Positions 46,078 to 55,535 of a stretch of 64,000 bases of DNA are shown here, piece by piece. The notes beneath the pieces were generated by a model. That model was not told the origin of the DNA and ran no database searches. It saw only the letters and a program-made list of their open reading frames with translations. Source of the DNA: Nonlabens sp. GTDB lineage: Bacteria; Bacteroidota; Bacteroidia; Flavobacteriales; Flavobacteriaceae. The DNA lies in NCBI GenBank assembly GCA_020630715.1, contig JAHDIQ010000009.1:16142-80141 (forward strand). The letters run 5' to 3'. Each line of letters begins with the position of its first letter. Position 1 is the stretch's first letter. Made by a program: the position numbers and the translations under genes.

Positions 46078-48060
46078 ATGTCCATTAAAAAAATTATCTG
46101 GTTTGTTATCGGGTTGCTAGTTGCATTTGCAGTAGTGAAGACCATCACCTTTTTTGCCCTAGAAACAGATAAGATTAATCCTGTGTATCTTATTCCAGAA
46201 GACACCGTTTTTTTTATGGAGTTAGATGAGCCTGTAGCTAATCTGGAAACACTTTCTAAAAGCGAGATCTGGGATCATTTTCAAACGAATGAAACGATTC
46301 ATGAGCTATCTGAAAAAATAAATAGTCTGGATAGTGTTTTTCAAAACCAAAACAGCCTTTTTGAATTCATAGGTGATCGCGATGTCATCATTAGCGCACA
46401 CATGATTAAACGCGATGATTATGGATTTCTATATATCATCGATATGGATAAATTATCCAGACTTACGGTGATAAAGGAGAATATCAATCAGCTATTGAGT
46501 GATGATTTTAAGGTGACTAAACGTACCTATAAAGGTGTAGAGATTACAGAGGTGACAGATCAATCTACTTTTGAAACCTTGTACCTCGCATCTATGGATA
46601 ACCAGTTGATCGCATCTTATTATAGTAAGCTTATAGAAAAATCTATTGACGCTTTACCACAAGCGGTTATAGGTACAGATTTACAGTTTTTAGAGCTTCA
46701 GCAAGAGCTTAAAAAAGATGGGTTATTCCGTTTGTATGTGAACCACAAACAGCTAGAGAATTACTACAAGGTTTTTTCAAACGAGTCTAGTGATATGATC
46801 ACCATGTTGCAGGATTACGGTAATTATAGTGGTTTTATCATTGATGAAGATGATGATAGGTTGCTTACCGCGACTGGATTTACGGCTGGAAATTCAGTAC
46901 TGCAATCACTAGCACAGGCGCTGGATGATTCTGGAACTGGATCTGTAGATGCTACGGTTATTTTACCTCAAAACACGGCCTTTTATTTAAGTTTCGGCTT
47001 TGATGATTTCAATAGTTTTCATGAGTCATTCTATGAATTGCTGGATACTAAAAATCCAGAGTTAGTTAAAAGATATAGGCAGGAAAAATCCAGTCTAGAG
47101 CAATCCATTGATATGAATTTAGATGACGATTTTTACAGTTGGGTGGATGATGAAATCGCTTTCGCGAAAGCGAATCACAAAGAACTACGTGCCCAAGAAG
47201 GAATAGCCGTTGCTTTTAAAACAAAAGACCTAGAAAAAAGTAAGGAGCGGTTAAACTTCATAGAATCACAGATACGTAAGAAAACACCGGTCAAGTTTAA
47301 AAGTGTAGCTTATAAAGGATATGCCATTAATTATCTGGATATCAAAGGTTTTTTTAGGCTCATAGCAGGTTCTTTATTTGAACAAATAGAAAAACCATAT
47401 TATACTACCATAGATGAATACGTAGTTTTTTCAAATTCGCCCAAGACGCTAAAAATCTTCATTGATGAGTATGAAGAAAAAACAACATTGATCTATAATG
47501 ATTACTATAGATCGTTTTTAGATGAATTTAGCAACAGTAGTAATCTTTTCTTGTACGTTAATACAAATGAATTAGCACAAGCGGGAACATCATACTTAAA
47601 TGCTGATTCTAGAAAGTTAGTGACTCAAAACCAGGACTTTTATTCTCAGTTTACCCAGCTGGGAATAGAGTTTAAGGCTAATGATGAACTATTTAAGACA
47701 AGAGCGGTCATGCATTATGATCGCAGTTATGATCTTGAATCTATAGCGTTAGAAGAACGTACGAAGAATCTTCCTATGGAATTTGTAACCGTTAAAAAGG
47801 AAGAATTTAATAAAGAGACTATTTTTAAGATTGATATCTTTCCAGATGATTTTACGGCTGGTAGTTATGTTCAAAAGCACATTAATGGAAATACTAAAAT
47901 GCGCGTAGGATTAAAAGACGGTAAACCTAATGGACGTTATAAGGAATACTATCTCAATGGAGATTTAAAAATATCAGGTCGCTATCGCAATGGAGAACAA
48001 GTAGGAACGTGGAAGTATTTTACCAGAGAAGGGAAGATGTACTATAAGAAACGGCTCTAA
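46078..48060 (+). CDS. Membrane-anchored protein with C-terminal MORN-like repeats
   Basis: 660 residues. A single N-terminal membrane helix (residues 5-25) anchors a large extracytoplasmic region with a DUF3352-like look (YLIPEDTVFFMELDEP, repeated FLEL- and FYLSFGFDDF-type strands). The last 40 residues are MORN-like (DGKPNGRYKEYYLNGDLKIS, NGEQVGTWKYF). It follows the carboxylase gene by 17 nt, suggesting cotranscription without obvious functional link. Family not firmly recognised. Confidence 0.75.
   Translation: MSIKKIIWFVIGLLVAFAVVKTITFFALETDKINPVYLIPEDTVFFMELDEPVANLETLSKSEIWDHFQTNETIHELSEKINSLDSVFQNQNSLFEFIGDRDVIISAHMIKRDDYGFLYIIDMDKLSRLTVIKENINQLLSDDFKVTKRTYKGVEITEVTDQSTFETLYLASMDNQLIASYYSKLIEKSIDALPQAVIGTDLQFLELQQELKKDGLFRLYVNHKQLENYYKVFSNESSDMITMLQDYGNYSGFIIDEDDDRLLTATGFTAGNSVLQSLAQALDDSGTGSVDATVILPQNTAFYLSFGFDDFNSFHESFYELLDTKNPELVKRYRQEKSSLEQSIDMNLDDDFYSWVDDEIAFAKANHKELRAQEGIAVAFKTKDLEKSKERLNFIESQIRKKTPVKFKSVAYKGYAINYLDIKGFFRLIAGSLFEQIEKPYYTTIDEYVVFSNSPKTLKIFIDEYEEKTTLIYNDYYRSFLDEFSNSSNLFLYVNTNELAQAGTSYLNADSRKLVTQNQDFYSQFTQLGIEFKANDELFKTRAVMHYDRSYDLESIALEERTKNLPMEFVTVKKEEFNKETIFKIDIFPDDFTAGSYVQKHINGNTKMRVGLKDGKPNGRYKEYYLNGDLKISGRYRNGEQVGTWKYFTREGKMYYKKRL
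47158..47171. repeat. Palindrome GCTTTCGCGAAAGC, copy 13 (coding)
   Basis: Perfect copy in the MORN-tailed protein gene, phase Ala-Phe-Ala-Lys-Ala (local sequence EIAFAKANHKE). Confidence 0.95.
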
Positions 48061-48145
48061 GCTCTCGACAATTCGATAAACTCAGTGCTATTCTCACGAT
48101 AAAGGTTACATTTAGGATAATACGTAACAAAATACTATTTAATCC

Positions 48146-48300
48146 CAGTTCGAGCGACAGTCGAGAAAGGTTTTAGTTTTTGAACAGGCGTATAGTAGTT
48201 ACGACCATATCTCGACTGTCGCTCGATATTGCAATGTTTTTCTAACGTCATCTGTTGCCATGTCAGTTCGAGCGAAAGCCCGCCTGACGGCAAAGGCAGG
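48146..48300. repeat. Inverted 17-bp pair and related dispersed repeats
   Basis: TCGAGCGACAGTCGAGA at 48150-48166 is matched exactly by its complement at 48210-48226, leaving a 43-nt loop. CAGTTCGAGCGA occurs at 48146 and again at 48264, followed by a GCCTGACGGCAAAGGC segment. Located in the 260-nt convergent gap before pyrF. A single diverged copy is at 27145-27161. Confidence 0.8.
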
Positions 48301-48320
48301 TCAAGAACGTTTTTAGCTAT

Positions 48321-49130
48321 TTACAACAACTCAGCCATTTGCTGTTGTAATGCTAATGCTTTTTCACGAGCGACATCAGCAAAATCTTCACCATTTGATG
48401 CATAAATAATCCCACGAGAAGAGTTGACTAACAAGCCTATTTGATCATTCTTTCCATATTTAATAACATCTTCTAGCGATCCACCTTGTGCACCTACACC
48501 AGGAACGAGTAAAAAAGCATCTGGGATGATGTTTCTAATTTCTGTTAGATATTCTGCTTTTGTGGCACCTACTACATACATTAATCTATCGCTATTTGTG
48601 TATTGTGATGCTGTTTTTAAAACCTCTTGGTAGAGTGGTTTTCCGTCTATCGTTTTGGTCTGGAAGTCGTACGCGCCAGCATTAGACGTTAAAGCTAGTA
48701 GAATGGCAAATTTATCTTCAAATGCTAGGAACGGCTCAACTGAGTCTTTTCCCATGTATGGAGCGATGGTGACACTATCAAAATTCAAATCTTCAAAAAA
48801 AGCTTTGGCATATCTGGTAGAAGTATTTCCTATATCGCCTCGTTTAGCATCGGCTATGGTGAAGTGATCTGGATAATTCTCGTTGATGTAATTAATGGTC
48901 TTTTCTAACGCCATCCATCCTTTAACACCATAAGCTTCAAAGAAAGCTGTATTGGGTTTATAAGCTACGCATAAATCGTGTGTGGCGTCTATAATCGCTT
49001 TCGCGAAAGCATAAACAGGATCATCCTCCTGCAATAAATGCGGCGGAATCTTCTCTAAATCAACATCTAATCCTACGCATAGAAAGGATTTTTTCTTGTT
49101 GATTTGATTGGTTAGGTTTTCTAAAGTCAT
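48321..49130 (-). CDS. pyrF: Orotidine 5'-phosphate decarboxylase, type 2
   Basis: About 269 residues. It decarboxylates OMP to UMP, the last step of de novo pyrimidine synthesis. The catalytic motif [19 protein letters not shown] is intact near residue 88, and the opening [17 protein letters not shown] is typical of the longer type 2 enzymes. Two adjacent ATGs (49133 and 49130) are possible; the second gives the family-like start MTLENL. Palindrome copy inside. Confidence 0.94.
   Translation of the reverse strand: MTLENLTNQINKKKSFLCVGLDVDLEKIPPHLLQEDDPVYAFAKAIIDATHDLCVAYKPNTAFFEAYGVKGWMALEKTINYINENYPDHFTIADAKRGDIGNTSTRYAKAFFEDLNFDSVTIAPYMGKDSVEPFLAFEDKFAILLALTSNAGAYDFQTKTIDGKPLYQEVLKTASQYTNSDRLMYVVGATKAEYLTEIRNIIPDAFLLVPGVGAQGGSLEDVIKYGKNDQIGLLVNSSRGIIYASNGEDFADVAREKALALQQQMAELL
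48997..49010. repeat. Palindrome GCTTTCGCGAAAGC, copy 14 (coding)
   Basis: Perfect copy in pyrF, phase Ala-Phe-Ala-Lys-Ala (local sequence [12 protein letters not shown]). Confidence 0.95.
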
Positions 49131-49133
49131 CAT

Positions 49134-49476
49134 TACATTACTTGGTCGAGCAATATTATTTTGTTGCTAGCTAGGCAGAATGAATGCTACCGCTAGAAAT
49201 TTAATATGTCACCTATGGCGTTATTATGTTTACAGCAGAATAAATTCTGCTTTTGTTGTTTTTGAATCCAAGAAAAATGGTTTTTTGGATTTTCATCACA
49301 CGCCCGGCAGAATGAATTCTGCCGCTACGAATTTAATATGTCGCCTACGGCGTTTTCTTTGTTGCGCCGACTAAAGTCGGCTTTTTACATTGGATCAATG
49401 AATAATTTGTGAAGAAAAAAAATATGTTTGGGTTGAATACTTGACCTGAATTACCATTTTTCTTAAATCTTAAATC
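49134..49476. repeat. Gene-free region with composite hairpin repeats
   Basis: This 343-nt gap holds the same modules as 1-394. A degenerate hairpin begins at 49174, GCAGAATAAATTCTGC is at 49235-49250, GGCAGAATGAATTCTGCC at 49306-49323, GTCGCCTACGGCG at 49340-49352, and GCCGACTAAAGTCGGC at 49366-49381. Stems are perfect in the last four while their base pairs differ, a covariation signature. No credible gene. Confidence 0.85.
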
Positions 49477-50553
49477 TTAAATCCCATCCTCAGTCATCTT
49501 CATTTTCTCTGTGTTGTCTACCAGTTGAAGCTCATCAATAATTTTCTGGATATCACCATTGATGATGTTATCTAGATCATAGAGCGTCAAGTTAATACGG
49601 TGATCTGTCACACGACCTTGAGGATAGTTATAGGTTCTAATTTTTGCACTACGGTCACCACTGCTTACCATGCTTTTACGTTTAGCACTGTCTGCTTCCA
49701 TTTTTTTAGCGAGCTCCATCTCATAAAGACGTGAGCGCAGTACTTTTAATGCTTTTTCGAGGTTTTTGTGTGATGATTTTTGATCCTGACAACTCACGAT
49801 CATTCCCGTAGGTTCGTGGTGTAATTTAATGGCACTGTAGGTTGTGTTTACAGATTGTCCACCAGGTCCAGTAGAAGTGGTGCGTTCTATACGTACCTCT
49901 GTCATGTCTAGTTCTACGTCAAATTCTTCGGCCTCTGGTAGTACCATTACGGTAGCGGCGCTGGTATGAACACGTCCTTGTGTCTCTGTTTGTGGGACAC
50001 GTTGTACACGGTGAACTCCAGCTTCAAATTTTAAAGTTCCATATACATCATCACCATTCACTTCCATAATGATTTCCTTGTAACCACCACTAGTACCGTG
50101 ACTGGTGTCCATAATACTGGTACTCCAGCCTTTACTAGAGCAGTATTTTTCATACATACGGAATAAATCACCTGCAAAAATACTGGCCTCATCACCACCA
50201 GCACCAGCGCGTATTTCCATCACAGCGTTCTTTGCATCTTCTGGATCTTTAGGAATCAGCATCATGCGTATTTCTTCTTCTAGAGCAGGAATCGCTTCTT
50301 TAGCTTCGTCCAGTTGCATCTGTGCCATCTCTACCATATCAGCATCACTACCATCTGCTAGGATTTCTTGTGCTTCTTCTAGATTTGCAGTAAGTTCTAT
50401 ATAGATCTCACGCTTATCCATTAAGGCTTTAAGGTCTTTATATTCTTTAGTAAGTTGTACGTAGCGTTTTTGATCTGAAATAATATCAGGCTGAATGATC
50501 AGGTCGTTTACCTCATCAAAACGGTTTTTTACAATATTTAATTTGTCTATCAT
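49477..50553 (-). CDS. prfA: Peptide chain release factor 1
   Basis: 358 residues, full length. It recognises UAA and UAG and triggers peptide release. The GGQ motif is in [17 protein letters not shown] (near residue 235), and the anticodon-like PxT tripeptide is Pro-Gln-Thr in [21 protein letters not shown] palindrome copy sits 57 nt upstream. The downstream gap holds the hairpin repeats. Confidence 0.96.
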   Translation of the reverse strand: MIDKLNIVKNRFDEVNDLIIQPDIISDQKRYVQLTKEYKDLKALMDKREIYIELTANLEEAQEILADGSDADMVEMAQMQLDEAKEAIPALEEEIRMMLIPKDPEDAKNAVMEIRAGAGGDEASIFAGDLFRMYEKYCSSKGWSTSIMDTSHGTSGGYKEIIMEVNGDDVYGTLKFEAGVHRVQRVPQTETQGRVHTSAATVMVLPEAEEFDVELDMTEVRIERTTSTGPGGQSVNTTYSAIKLHHEPTGMIVSCQDQKSSHKNLEKALKVLRSRLYEMELAKKMEADSAKRKSMVSSGDRSAKIRTYNYPQGRVTDHRINLTLYDLDNIINGDIQKIIDELQLVDNTEKMKMTEDGI

Positions 50554-50609
50554 GGTCTATATCAAGTCTTGCGAAAATAAGGAAAATAGGATAATGTTTG
50601 TTGAATTAC

Positions 50610-50623
50610 GCTTTCGCGAAAGC
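50610..50623. repeat. Palindrome GCTTTCGCGAAAGC, copy 15 (intergenic)
   Basis: Perfect copy between purM and prfA; the symmetry extends by ATTAC and GTAAT on the two sides. Confidence 0.95.
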
Positions 50624-50644
50624 GTAATAAAATAAACCTAGTAG

Positions 50645-51823
50645 TTAATATTCAAAAGTCCCAAACTCACTTTGAATAGTTAATTTCTTAGTGTCTGCTT
50701 TTTCTACACGACCTATAATTTGAGCATCAACATTAAAAGATTTTGAAGTATCGATGATTTGTTGTGCAATAGATTCATTTACATAGAGTTCCATACGATG
50801 TCCCATATTGAATACCTGATACATTTCTTTCCAGTCGGTACCAGATTCTTTCTGGATCATCTTGAAAAGCGGTGGTAATTCAAATAGGTTATCTTTTATG
50901 ATATGCAGATCTTTTACAAAGTGTAAAATCTTAGTTTGTGCACCACCTGAGCAGTGCACCATTCCATGAAGATGCTCGCGATTGACATCGCTTAAAATCT
51001 TCTTGATGATAGGCGCATAAGTACGAGTAGGAGAGAGCACTAGTTTTCCAGCATCTAGCGGACTATTCTCTACTGAATCTGTGAGATTTTTAGAACCAGA
51101 ATAAACGAGTTCTTCAGGAACGGCATCGTCATAACTGGCTGGATATCTATCTTTTAGGCTTTTATTGAACACATCATGTCTAGCGCTGGTAAGACCATTT
51201 GATCCCATGCCGCCGTTATATTCTGTTTCATAAGTGGCTTGTCCCGAACTAGAAAGTCCTACGATGACATCACCAGCTTTTATGTTTGCATTATCCACTA
51301 CATCACTACGTTTCATACGTGCGGTAACGGTAGAATCTACGATAATGGTTCTTACTAGATCACCTACGTCTGCTGTTTCTCCACCGGTTGAGATGATTTC
51401 TACGCCGTGTTTTTTAAGATCTGCAATGAGTTCTTCAGTTCCGTTGATTATGGCACTAATGACTTCTCCAGGAATAAGGTTTTTGTTACGTCCTATGGTG
51501 CTAGAAAGTAAAATATTATCTGTTGCGCCTACACAGAGTAGATCATCTACGTTCATAATAAGTGCATCTTGAGCTATTCCTTTCCAGACGCTGATGTCGC
51601 CCGTTTCTTTCCAGTACATATAAGCAAGACTGGACTTAGTTCCAGCTCCATCTGCATGCATGATGAGGCAATGGTCTTGAGAACCAGTTAAAGTGTCTGG
51701 TACGATTTTACAAAAGGCCTGTGGGAACAATCCTTTATCTACGTTTTTAATCGCGTTATGTACATCTTCTTTGCCAGCGCTCACACCACGCTGCGCATAT
51801 CTTTTAGAAATATCTTGACTCAT
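50645..51823 (-). CDS. purM: Phosphoribosylformylglycinamidine cyclo-ligase (AIR synthase)
   Basis: 392 residues. It closes the imidazole ring in de novo purine synthesis (FGAM plus ATP to AIR). Family motifs present: GAGTKSSLAYMYWKETGDIS near residue 58, VDDLLCVGATDNILLS, and STGGETADVGD near residue 148. A minus-strand TAACTTTG element at 51828-51835 almost abuts the ATG, so the message may be leaderless. Its first 14 codons and upstream DNA are duplicated at 52240-52390. Confidence 0.95.
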   Translation of the reverse strand: MSQDISKRYAQRGVSAGKEDVHNAIKNVDKGLFPQAFCKIVPDTLTGSQDHCLIMHADGAGTKSSLAYMYWKETGDISVWKGIAQDALIMNVDDLLCVGATDNILLSSTIGRNKNLIPGEVISAIINGTEELIADLKKHGVEIISTGGETADVGDLVRTIIVDSTVTARMKRSDVVDNANIKAGDVIVGLSSSGQATYETEYNGGMGSNGLTSARHDVFNKSLKDRYPASYDDAVPEELVYSGSKNLTDSVENSPLDAGKLVLSPTRTYAPIIKKILSDVNREHLHGMVHCSGGAQTKILHFVKDLHIIKDNLFELPPLFKMIQKESGTDWKEMYQVFNMGHRMELYVNESIAQQIIDTSKSFNVDAQIIGRVEKADTKKLTIQSEFGTFEY

Positions 51824-51827
51824 AGCA

Positions 51828-51835
51828 CAAAGTTA
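51828..51835 (-). promoter_or_regulatory. -7 element TAACTTTG of purM
   Basis: The TAnnTTTG match ends only 5 nt before the ATG codon at 51823; in the duplicate copy the final G is A (TAACTTTA), so the duplicate promoter is probably inactive. Confidence 0.6.
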
Positions 51836-51912
51836 CTATTTAGTACAAAGTAATAAGTACAAAGTATTAAGTTTTAAGTAGAAAGTATGAAGAGGTTGTT
51901 AAGAGTTTTGAA

Positions 51913-52194
51913 TCAACTTCCCGCTATAGGTGAATTAAATATTCCAACCGCTAGCTCGATCCATAATAGTATAAAAACGAGTAAGAAAGCTATGAGGTAT
52001 AACACTAAACGTTTTTTATCCTTTACAGAATTAATGAGCGCAGAGATTCCCATACCGAAACCAAATAACAATACACCTGCCACTATAACATCCATTATGT
52101 TCCATTGTACATCACTTGTGAATTGCATTGCAATCAAAGGAATGCTTAGCAGTAGTACTATGATTATTAGAATGTATTTAATGTGTTTTTTCAA
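51913..52194 (-). CDS. Small membrane protein of unknown function
   Basis: 93 residues with three hydrophobic segments (about residues 5-22, 31-52 and 64-86) and the conserved-looking motif LLFGFGMGISALINSVKDKK. It lies between purM and a duplicated copy of the purM 5' end, so it may have arrived with, or been displaced by, that duplication. Family not recognised. Confidence 0.65.
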   Translation of the reverse strand: MKKHIKYILIIIVLLLSIPLIAMQFTSDVQWNIMDVIVAGVLLFGFGMGISALINSVKDKKRLVLYLIAFLLVFILLWIELAVGIFNSPIAGS

Positions 52195-52234
52195 AAAAAA
52201 TTAAAGTTTTTTATCAGTCGTTCTGTATTTAATC

Positions 52235-52288
52235 TTAATTAGAGTTCACACCACGTTGCGCATATCTTTTAGAAATATCTTGACTCAT
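52235..52288 (-). pseudogene. Decayed duplicate of the purM 5' end
   Basis: Reading on the minus strand, MSQDISKRYAQRGV followed by NSN and a stop repeats the first 14 residues of PurM almost exactly at the DNA level; the rest of the gene is absent. Upstream, a GAAGAGGTTGTTAAG segment is also shared with the region upstream of purM (51887-51907 against about 52369-52387). It appears to be the relic of a segmental duplication. Confidence 0.85.
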
Positions 52289-52419
52289 AGTATAAAGTTA
52301 CTGAGTTGGTATTTAGTCTGCAGTAAATACTTTGCTTTCTTATTACTTTAGTATTTAGAAAAAAGAATGAAGAGGTTGTTAAGGGTTTATCAATTGATGT
52401 AGTGAAAACAAATCCATCA

Positions 52420-53172
52420 TTAATCAATTTTTTCTAAGCTATCAATTTCAACAGGAAATCTTTTAGCATTCTTATCTACTATAATAGTTATTTCAGCTGG
52501 TAATATTTTTTTTAGTGAGAGAGAGATTTTGCTTTGAACATCGTAATCGAAATATTCCGTAAATTTTAAGACGCCTTTTGTATTTGCATTGATTTCTTTA
52601 TGAGTAGTGAATGATTTTGCAAACATTAATATTTTGAATCTTTCATCAGTAGTGTCATATACTTCTTTATATTCCTTTATTAGTGTCTCTCCGAAGTATA
52701 TTTTTGTTTTAAAAATTAATTTATTTTTTTTTAATTTAAGTTTAGATTTATTGCTGATTTCAATTTTGTCCGCCTTCGAAAAATATGTTTTGGACTTCAT
52801 TGCAAGATTCTGATCTTTTTCAACATGAAAAACGAGAGATTTATTGAAATTTAGTAGTTTCCGATCAAAAGGAAATTCTACATCGTAAGGGCTTAAGGAA
52901 GTTTTTAAAACAAGTTTACTGTCTTTTTCAAAAATGTAATATCTTCTGTTTAAAACGCTGTCATTTGCATTTATAAGGTAATATCGTTTGGTTATTTCGC
53001 CATTATTTTTTCTCAATTCCTTATACTCGGCAACATAGTTGAATCTTAAGGTGTCATTTTTTTTAATGATACTATCGTTTAAATTAAGCTCTTTTTGTAT
53101 TAACATCTTACCATAAGCATGATTAAATGAAACAATAGAGAAAACAGCTATAAAAATCAAATTTCTATACAT
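52420..53172 (-). CDS. Exported protein of unknown function
   Basis: 250 residues with a signal peptide (MYRNLIFIAVFSIVSFNHAYG). The rest is beta-rich and lysine-rich with no motif I recognise. The gene is noticeably more A+T-rich than its neighbours, with long A and T runs, which could mean recent acquisition. A TATATTTG element (53192-53199, minus) lies 20 nt upstream of the start. Confidence 0.7.
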   Translation of the reverse strand: MYRNLIFIAVFSIVSFNHAYGKMLIQKELNLNDSIIKKNDTLRFNYVAEYKELRKNNGEITKRYYLINANDSVLNRRYYIFEKDSKLVLKTSLSPYDVEFPFDRKLLNFNKSLVFHVEKDQNLAMKSKTYFSKADKIEISNKSKLKLKKNKLIFKTKIYFGETLIKEYKEVYDTTDERFKILMFAKSFTTHKEINANTKGVLKFTEYFDYDVQSKISLSLKKILPAEITIIVDKNAKRFPVEIDSLEKID

Positions 53173-53191
53173 TAAAAAAGGAATTTAAAAT

Positions 53192-53199
53192 CAAATATA
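53192..53199 (-). promoter_or_regulatory. -7 element TATATTTG of the unknown exported protein
   Basis: TAnnTTTG match 20 nt before the ATG at 53172. Confidence 0.5.
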
Positions 53200-53240
53200 A
53201 CAATTTCGAAAAGGCGATATATATGAAGCGCGATCATAAA

Positions 53241-53270
53241 AAAGCCTCTAATAAAGTAATTAGAGGCTTT
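53241..53270 (-). terminator. Terminator of glnN
   Basis: AAAGCCTCTAAT pairs with ATTAGAGGCTTT around 6 nt; T-rich on the minus strand. Confidence 0.9.
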
Positions 53271-53294
53271 TCAATGTTCAATATCAATTTGAGA

Positions 53295-55481
53295 CTATCG
53301 CGTGAACAATAATTCACGGTATTTAGTAAGTGGCCATAGCTCATCATCTACTAAGAGCTCGAGCTTATCACAGCTGTAACGTATGATGTCAAAGTATGGT
53401 TTTACCTCATCGCAGTAAAGAGCAGCAGTTTTCTCTGCATTCTTAGCATTATTTGCTTTTTTACGAGCCTCAGTCATGTCTGTAATTCCTTTATTGATTT
53501 TCTCAATGTGTGATGAGATTTCTTCAATAAGAATCATCTGTTCTTTAGCAACTTTTTTGAAGTCTTTACCGTAGATTTCTTTTAATCCTACTACGTTTTC
53601 TATCAATCTGTTTTGATATTTTACCGCGGTAGGAATCACATGATTACGAGCGATGTCTCCTAAAATACGTCCTTCAATCTGAATGCGCATCGCGTATTCT
53701 TCAACTTCAATTTCATAGCGAGATTCTGTCTCGATTTTACTCATGATGTTTAGGTCTTCAAAAAGCTTGATGGTTTTCTTAGAAACCTTTGCTTTAAGTG
53801 CTCCAGGAGTAGTTTTGTTATTACTTAAGCCACGTTTTTTAGCTTCTTTTTCCCAAGCTTCTCCATAACCATCGCCTTCAAAACGTATTTTTTTAGACTG
53901 CTTGATGTACTCACGTAGTACGTTAAAAATAGCTTCGTCTTTCTTAAGTTTTTTATCCTTAATTAAAGTATCTACTTCTTCTTTAAATTCGATAAGTTGT
54001 TGTGCAACTATGGCGTTAAGAACGGTCATAGGATTTGCACAGTTAGCGGTAGATCCTACAGCGCGTAACTCAAATTTATTCCCAGTAAATGCAAACGGTG
54101 ACGTGCGGTTACGATCTGTATTATCTAAGATTAGTTCAGGAATTTTACCTACTACGTTTAATTTAAGATCTGTTTTTTCTTCTGGTGATAGTTTACCGTT
54201 AGTTACTTTTTCTAATTCGTCAAGTACAGCTGTTAACTGTGATCCTATGAATACAGATATAATCGCTGGTGGTGCTTCATTAGCTCCTAGGCGGTGATCA
54301 TTTGACGCACTAGCGATGGTTGCTCTTATGAGCTCTTCATTATCATGAACTGCTTTAATCGTATTTACAAAGAAGGTTAAGAACTGTAAGTTCTTCATAG
54401 GTGTGCTACCAGGAGATAGTAAGTTAACTCCAGTATCTGTAGCTAGTGACCAGTTGTTGTGTTTTCCAGATCCATTAACACCAGCAAACGGTTTCTCGTG
54501 GAATAATACTTTGAAATTATGACGTGAAGCAACTTTACGCATTACATCCATCAATAAGGAATTGTGATCTACAGCTAGATTAGCTTCTTCAAATATAGGA
54601 GCGAGCTCAAACTGATTAGGAGCTACTTCATTGTGACGCGTTTTAACAGGTATACCTAAAAGCATACATTCTGTTTCCATATCACGCATATAGTTCATCA
54701 CACGTGATGGAATAGACCCAAAATAATGGTCATCTAGTTGCTGTCCTTTGGCACTTGCGTGACCTAATAAGGTTCTTCCTGCTAGTTGTATATCTGGACG
54801 AGAATCTGCTAGAGCGCTGTCAATTAAAAAGTATTCTTGTTCCCATCCTAAGGTAGCAACAACTTTAGATACATTTTTGTCAAAGTATTTACAAACATCA
54901 GTTGCTGCTTGATCTACAACTTGTAATGATCTTAATAAGGGAGTTTTATAGTCTAATGCTTCTCCAGTATAAGCTATGAATACTGTAGGAATACATAAAG
55001 TAGTTCCCATGATGAATGCTGGCGAAGTAGGATCCCATGCGGTATATCCACGCGCTTCAAAAGTATTTCTAATTCCACCATTAGGGAACGATGACGCATC
55101 TGGTTCTTGTTGCACCAGTTGTCCACCACCAAATTTTTCTAAAACCTCACCATCCATTTCTAGTTCAAAGAAAGCATCATGCTTCTCTGCAGTTCCACCA
55201 GTAAGTGGTTGAAACCAGTGTGTATAATGCGTGGCGCCGTTTTGAATAGACCATTCTTTCATTCCTGTTGAAATGTGGTCTGCTATTTCACGACTGATTT
55301 TAGTACCGTTTTCCATAGCGTCGATAACGCTTTTATAGGCTTGCTTTGTTAAATGCTGGCGCATTGCCGCTTTATTAAAAACATTTTTACCAAAAATTTC
55401 ACTACGACGTGCTGGCTCATTAACCTCAATAGGCTTGCGGTTAAGTGTTTCTTTTAAAGCATTAAATCTTAATGTAGACAT
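53295..55481 (-). CDS. glnN: Glutamine synthetase type III
   Basis: 728 residues, the length of the GSIII class common in Bacteroidota and much longer than type I enzymes. It forms glutamine from glutamate, ammonia and ATP. GSIII landmarks are visible: HYTHWFQPLTGGTAEKHDAF near residue 81, KTRHNEVAPNQFELAPIFEE near residue 280, and NGSGKHNNWSLATDTG. It has its own TACTTTTG promoter and two inverted-repeat motifs upstream that may mediate nitrogen control. Confidence 0.95.
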   Translation of the reverse strand: MSTLRFNALKETLNRKPIEVNEPARRSEIFGKNVFNKAAMRQHLTKQAYKSVIDAMENGTKISREIADHISTGMKEWSIQNGATHYTHWFQPLTGGTAEKHDAFFELEMDGEVLEKFGGGQLVQQEPDASSFPNGGIRNTFEARGYTAWDPTSPAFIMGTTLCIPTVFIAYTGEALDYKTPLLRSLQVVDQAATDVCKYFDKNVSKVVATLGWEQEYFLIDSALADSRPDIQLAGRTLLGHASAKGQQLDDHYFGSIPSRVMNYMRDMETECMLLGIPVKTRHNEVAPNQFELAPIFEEANLAVDHNSLLMDVMRKVASRHNFKVLFHEKPFAGVNGSGKHNNWSLATDTGVNLLSPGSTPMKNLQFLTFFVNTIKAVHDNEELIRATIASASNDHRLGANEAPPAIISVFIGSQLTAVLDELEKVTNGKLSPEEKTDLKLNVVGKIPELILDNTDRNRTSPFAFTGNKFELRAVGSTANCANPMTVLNAIVAQQLIEFKEEVDTLIKDKKLKKDEAIFNVLREYIKQSKKIRFEGDGYGEAWEKEAKKRGLSNNKTTPGALKAKVSKKTIKLFEDLNIMSKIETESRYEIEVEEYAMRIQIEGRILGDIARNHVIPTAVKYQNRLIENVVGLKEIYGKDFKKVAKEQMILIEEISSHIEKINKGITDMTEARKKANNAKNAEKTAALYCDEVKPYFDIIRYSCDKLELLVDDELWPLTKYRELLFTR

Positions 55482-55511
55482 GATGAAGTATTATTTTACC
55501 TTAATTTAAGG

Positions 55512-55519
55512 CAAAAGTA
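55512..55519 (-). promoter_or_regulatory. -7 element TACTTTTG of glnN
   Basis: TAnnTTTG match on the minus strand, 31 nt before the ATG at 55481. Confidence 0.55.
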
Positions 55520-55535
55520 ATACTTATTGTTATTC

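Noticed and set aside
51887-52204. Plus-strand frame opposite the small membrane protein
   Set aside because: The minus strand encodes a protein with three clear hydrophobic segments; the plus frame is uneven and lies in duplicated DNA.
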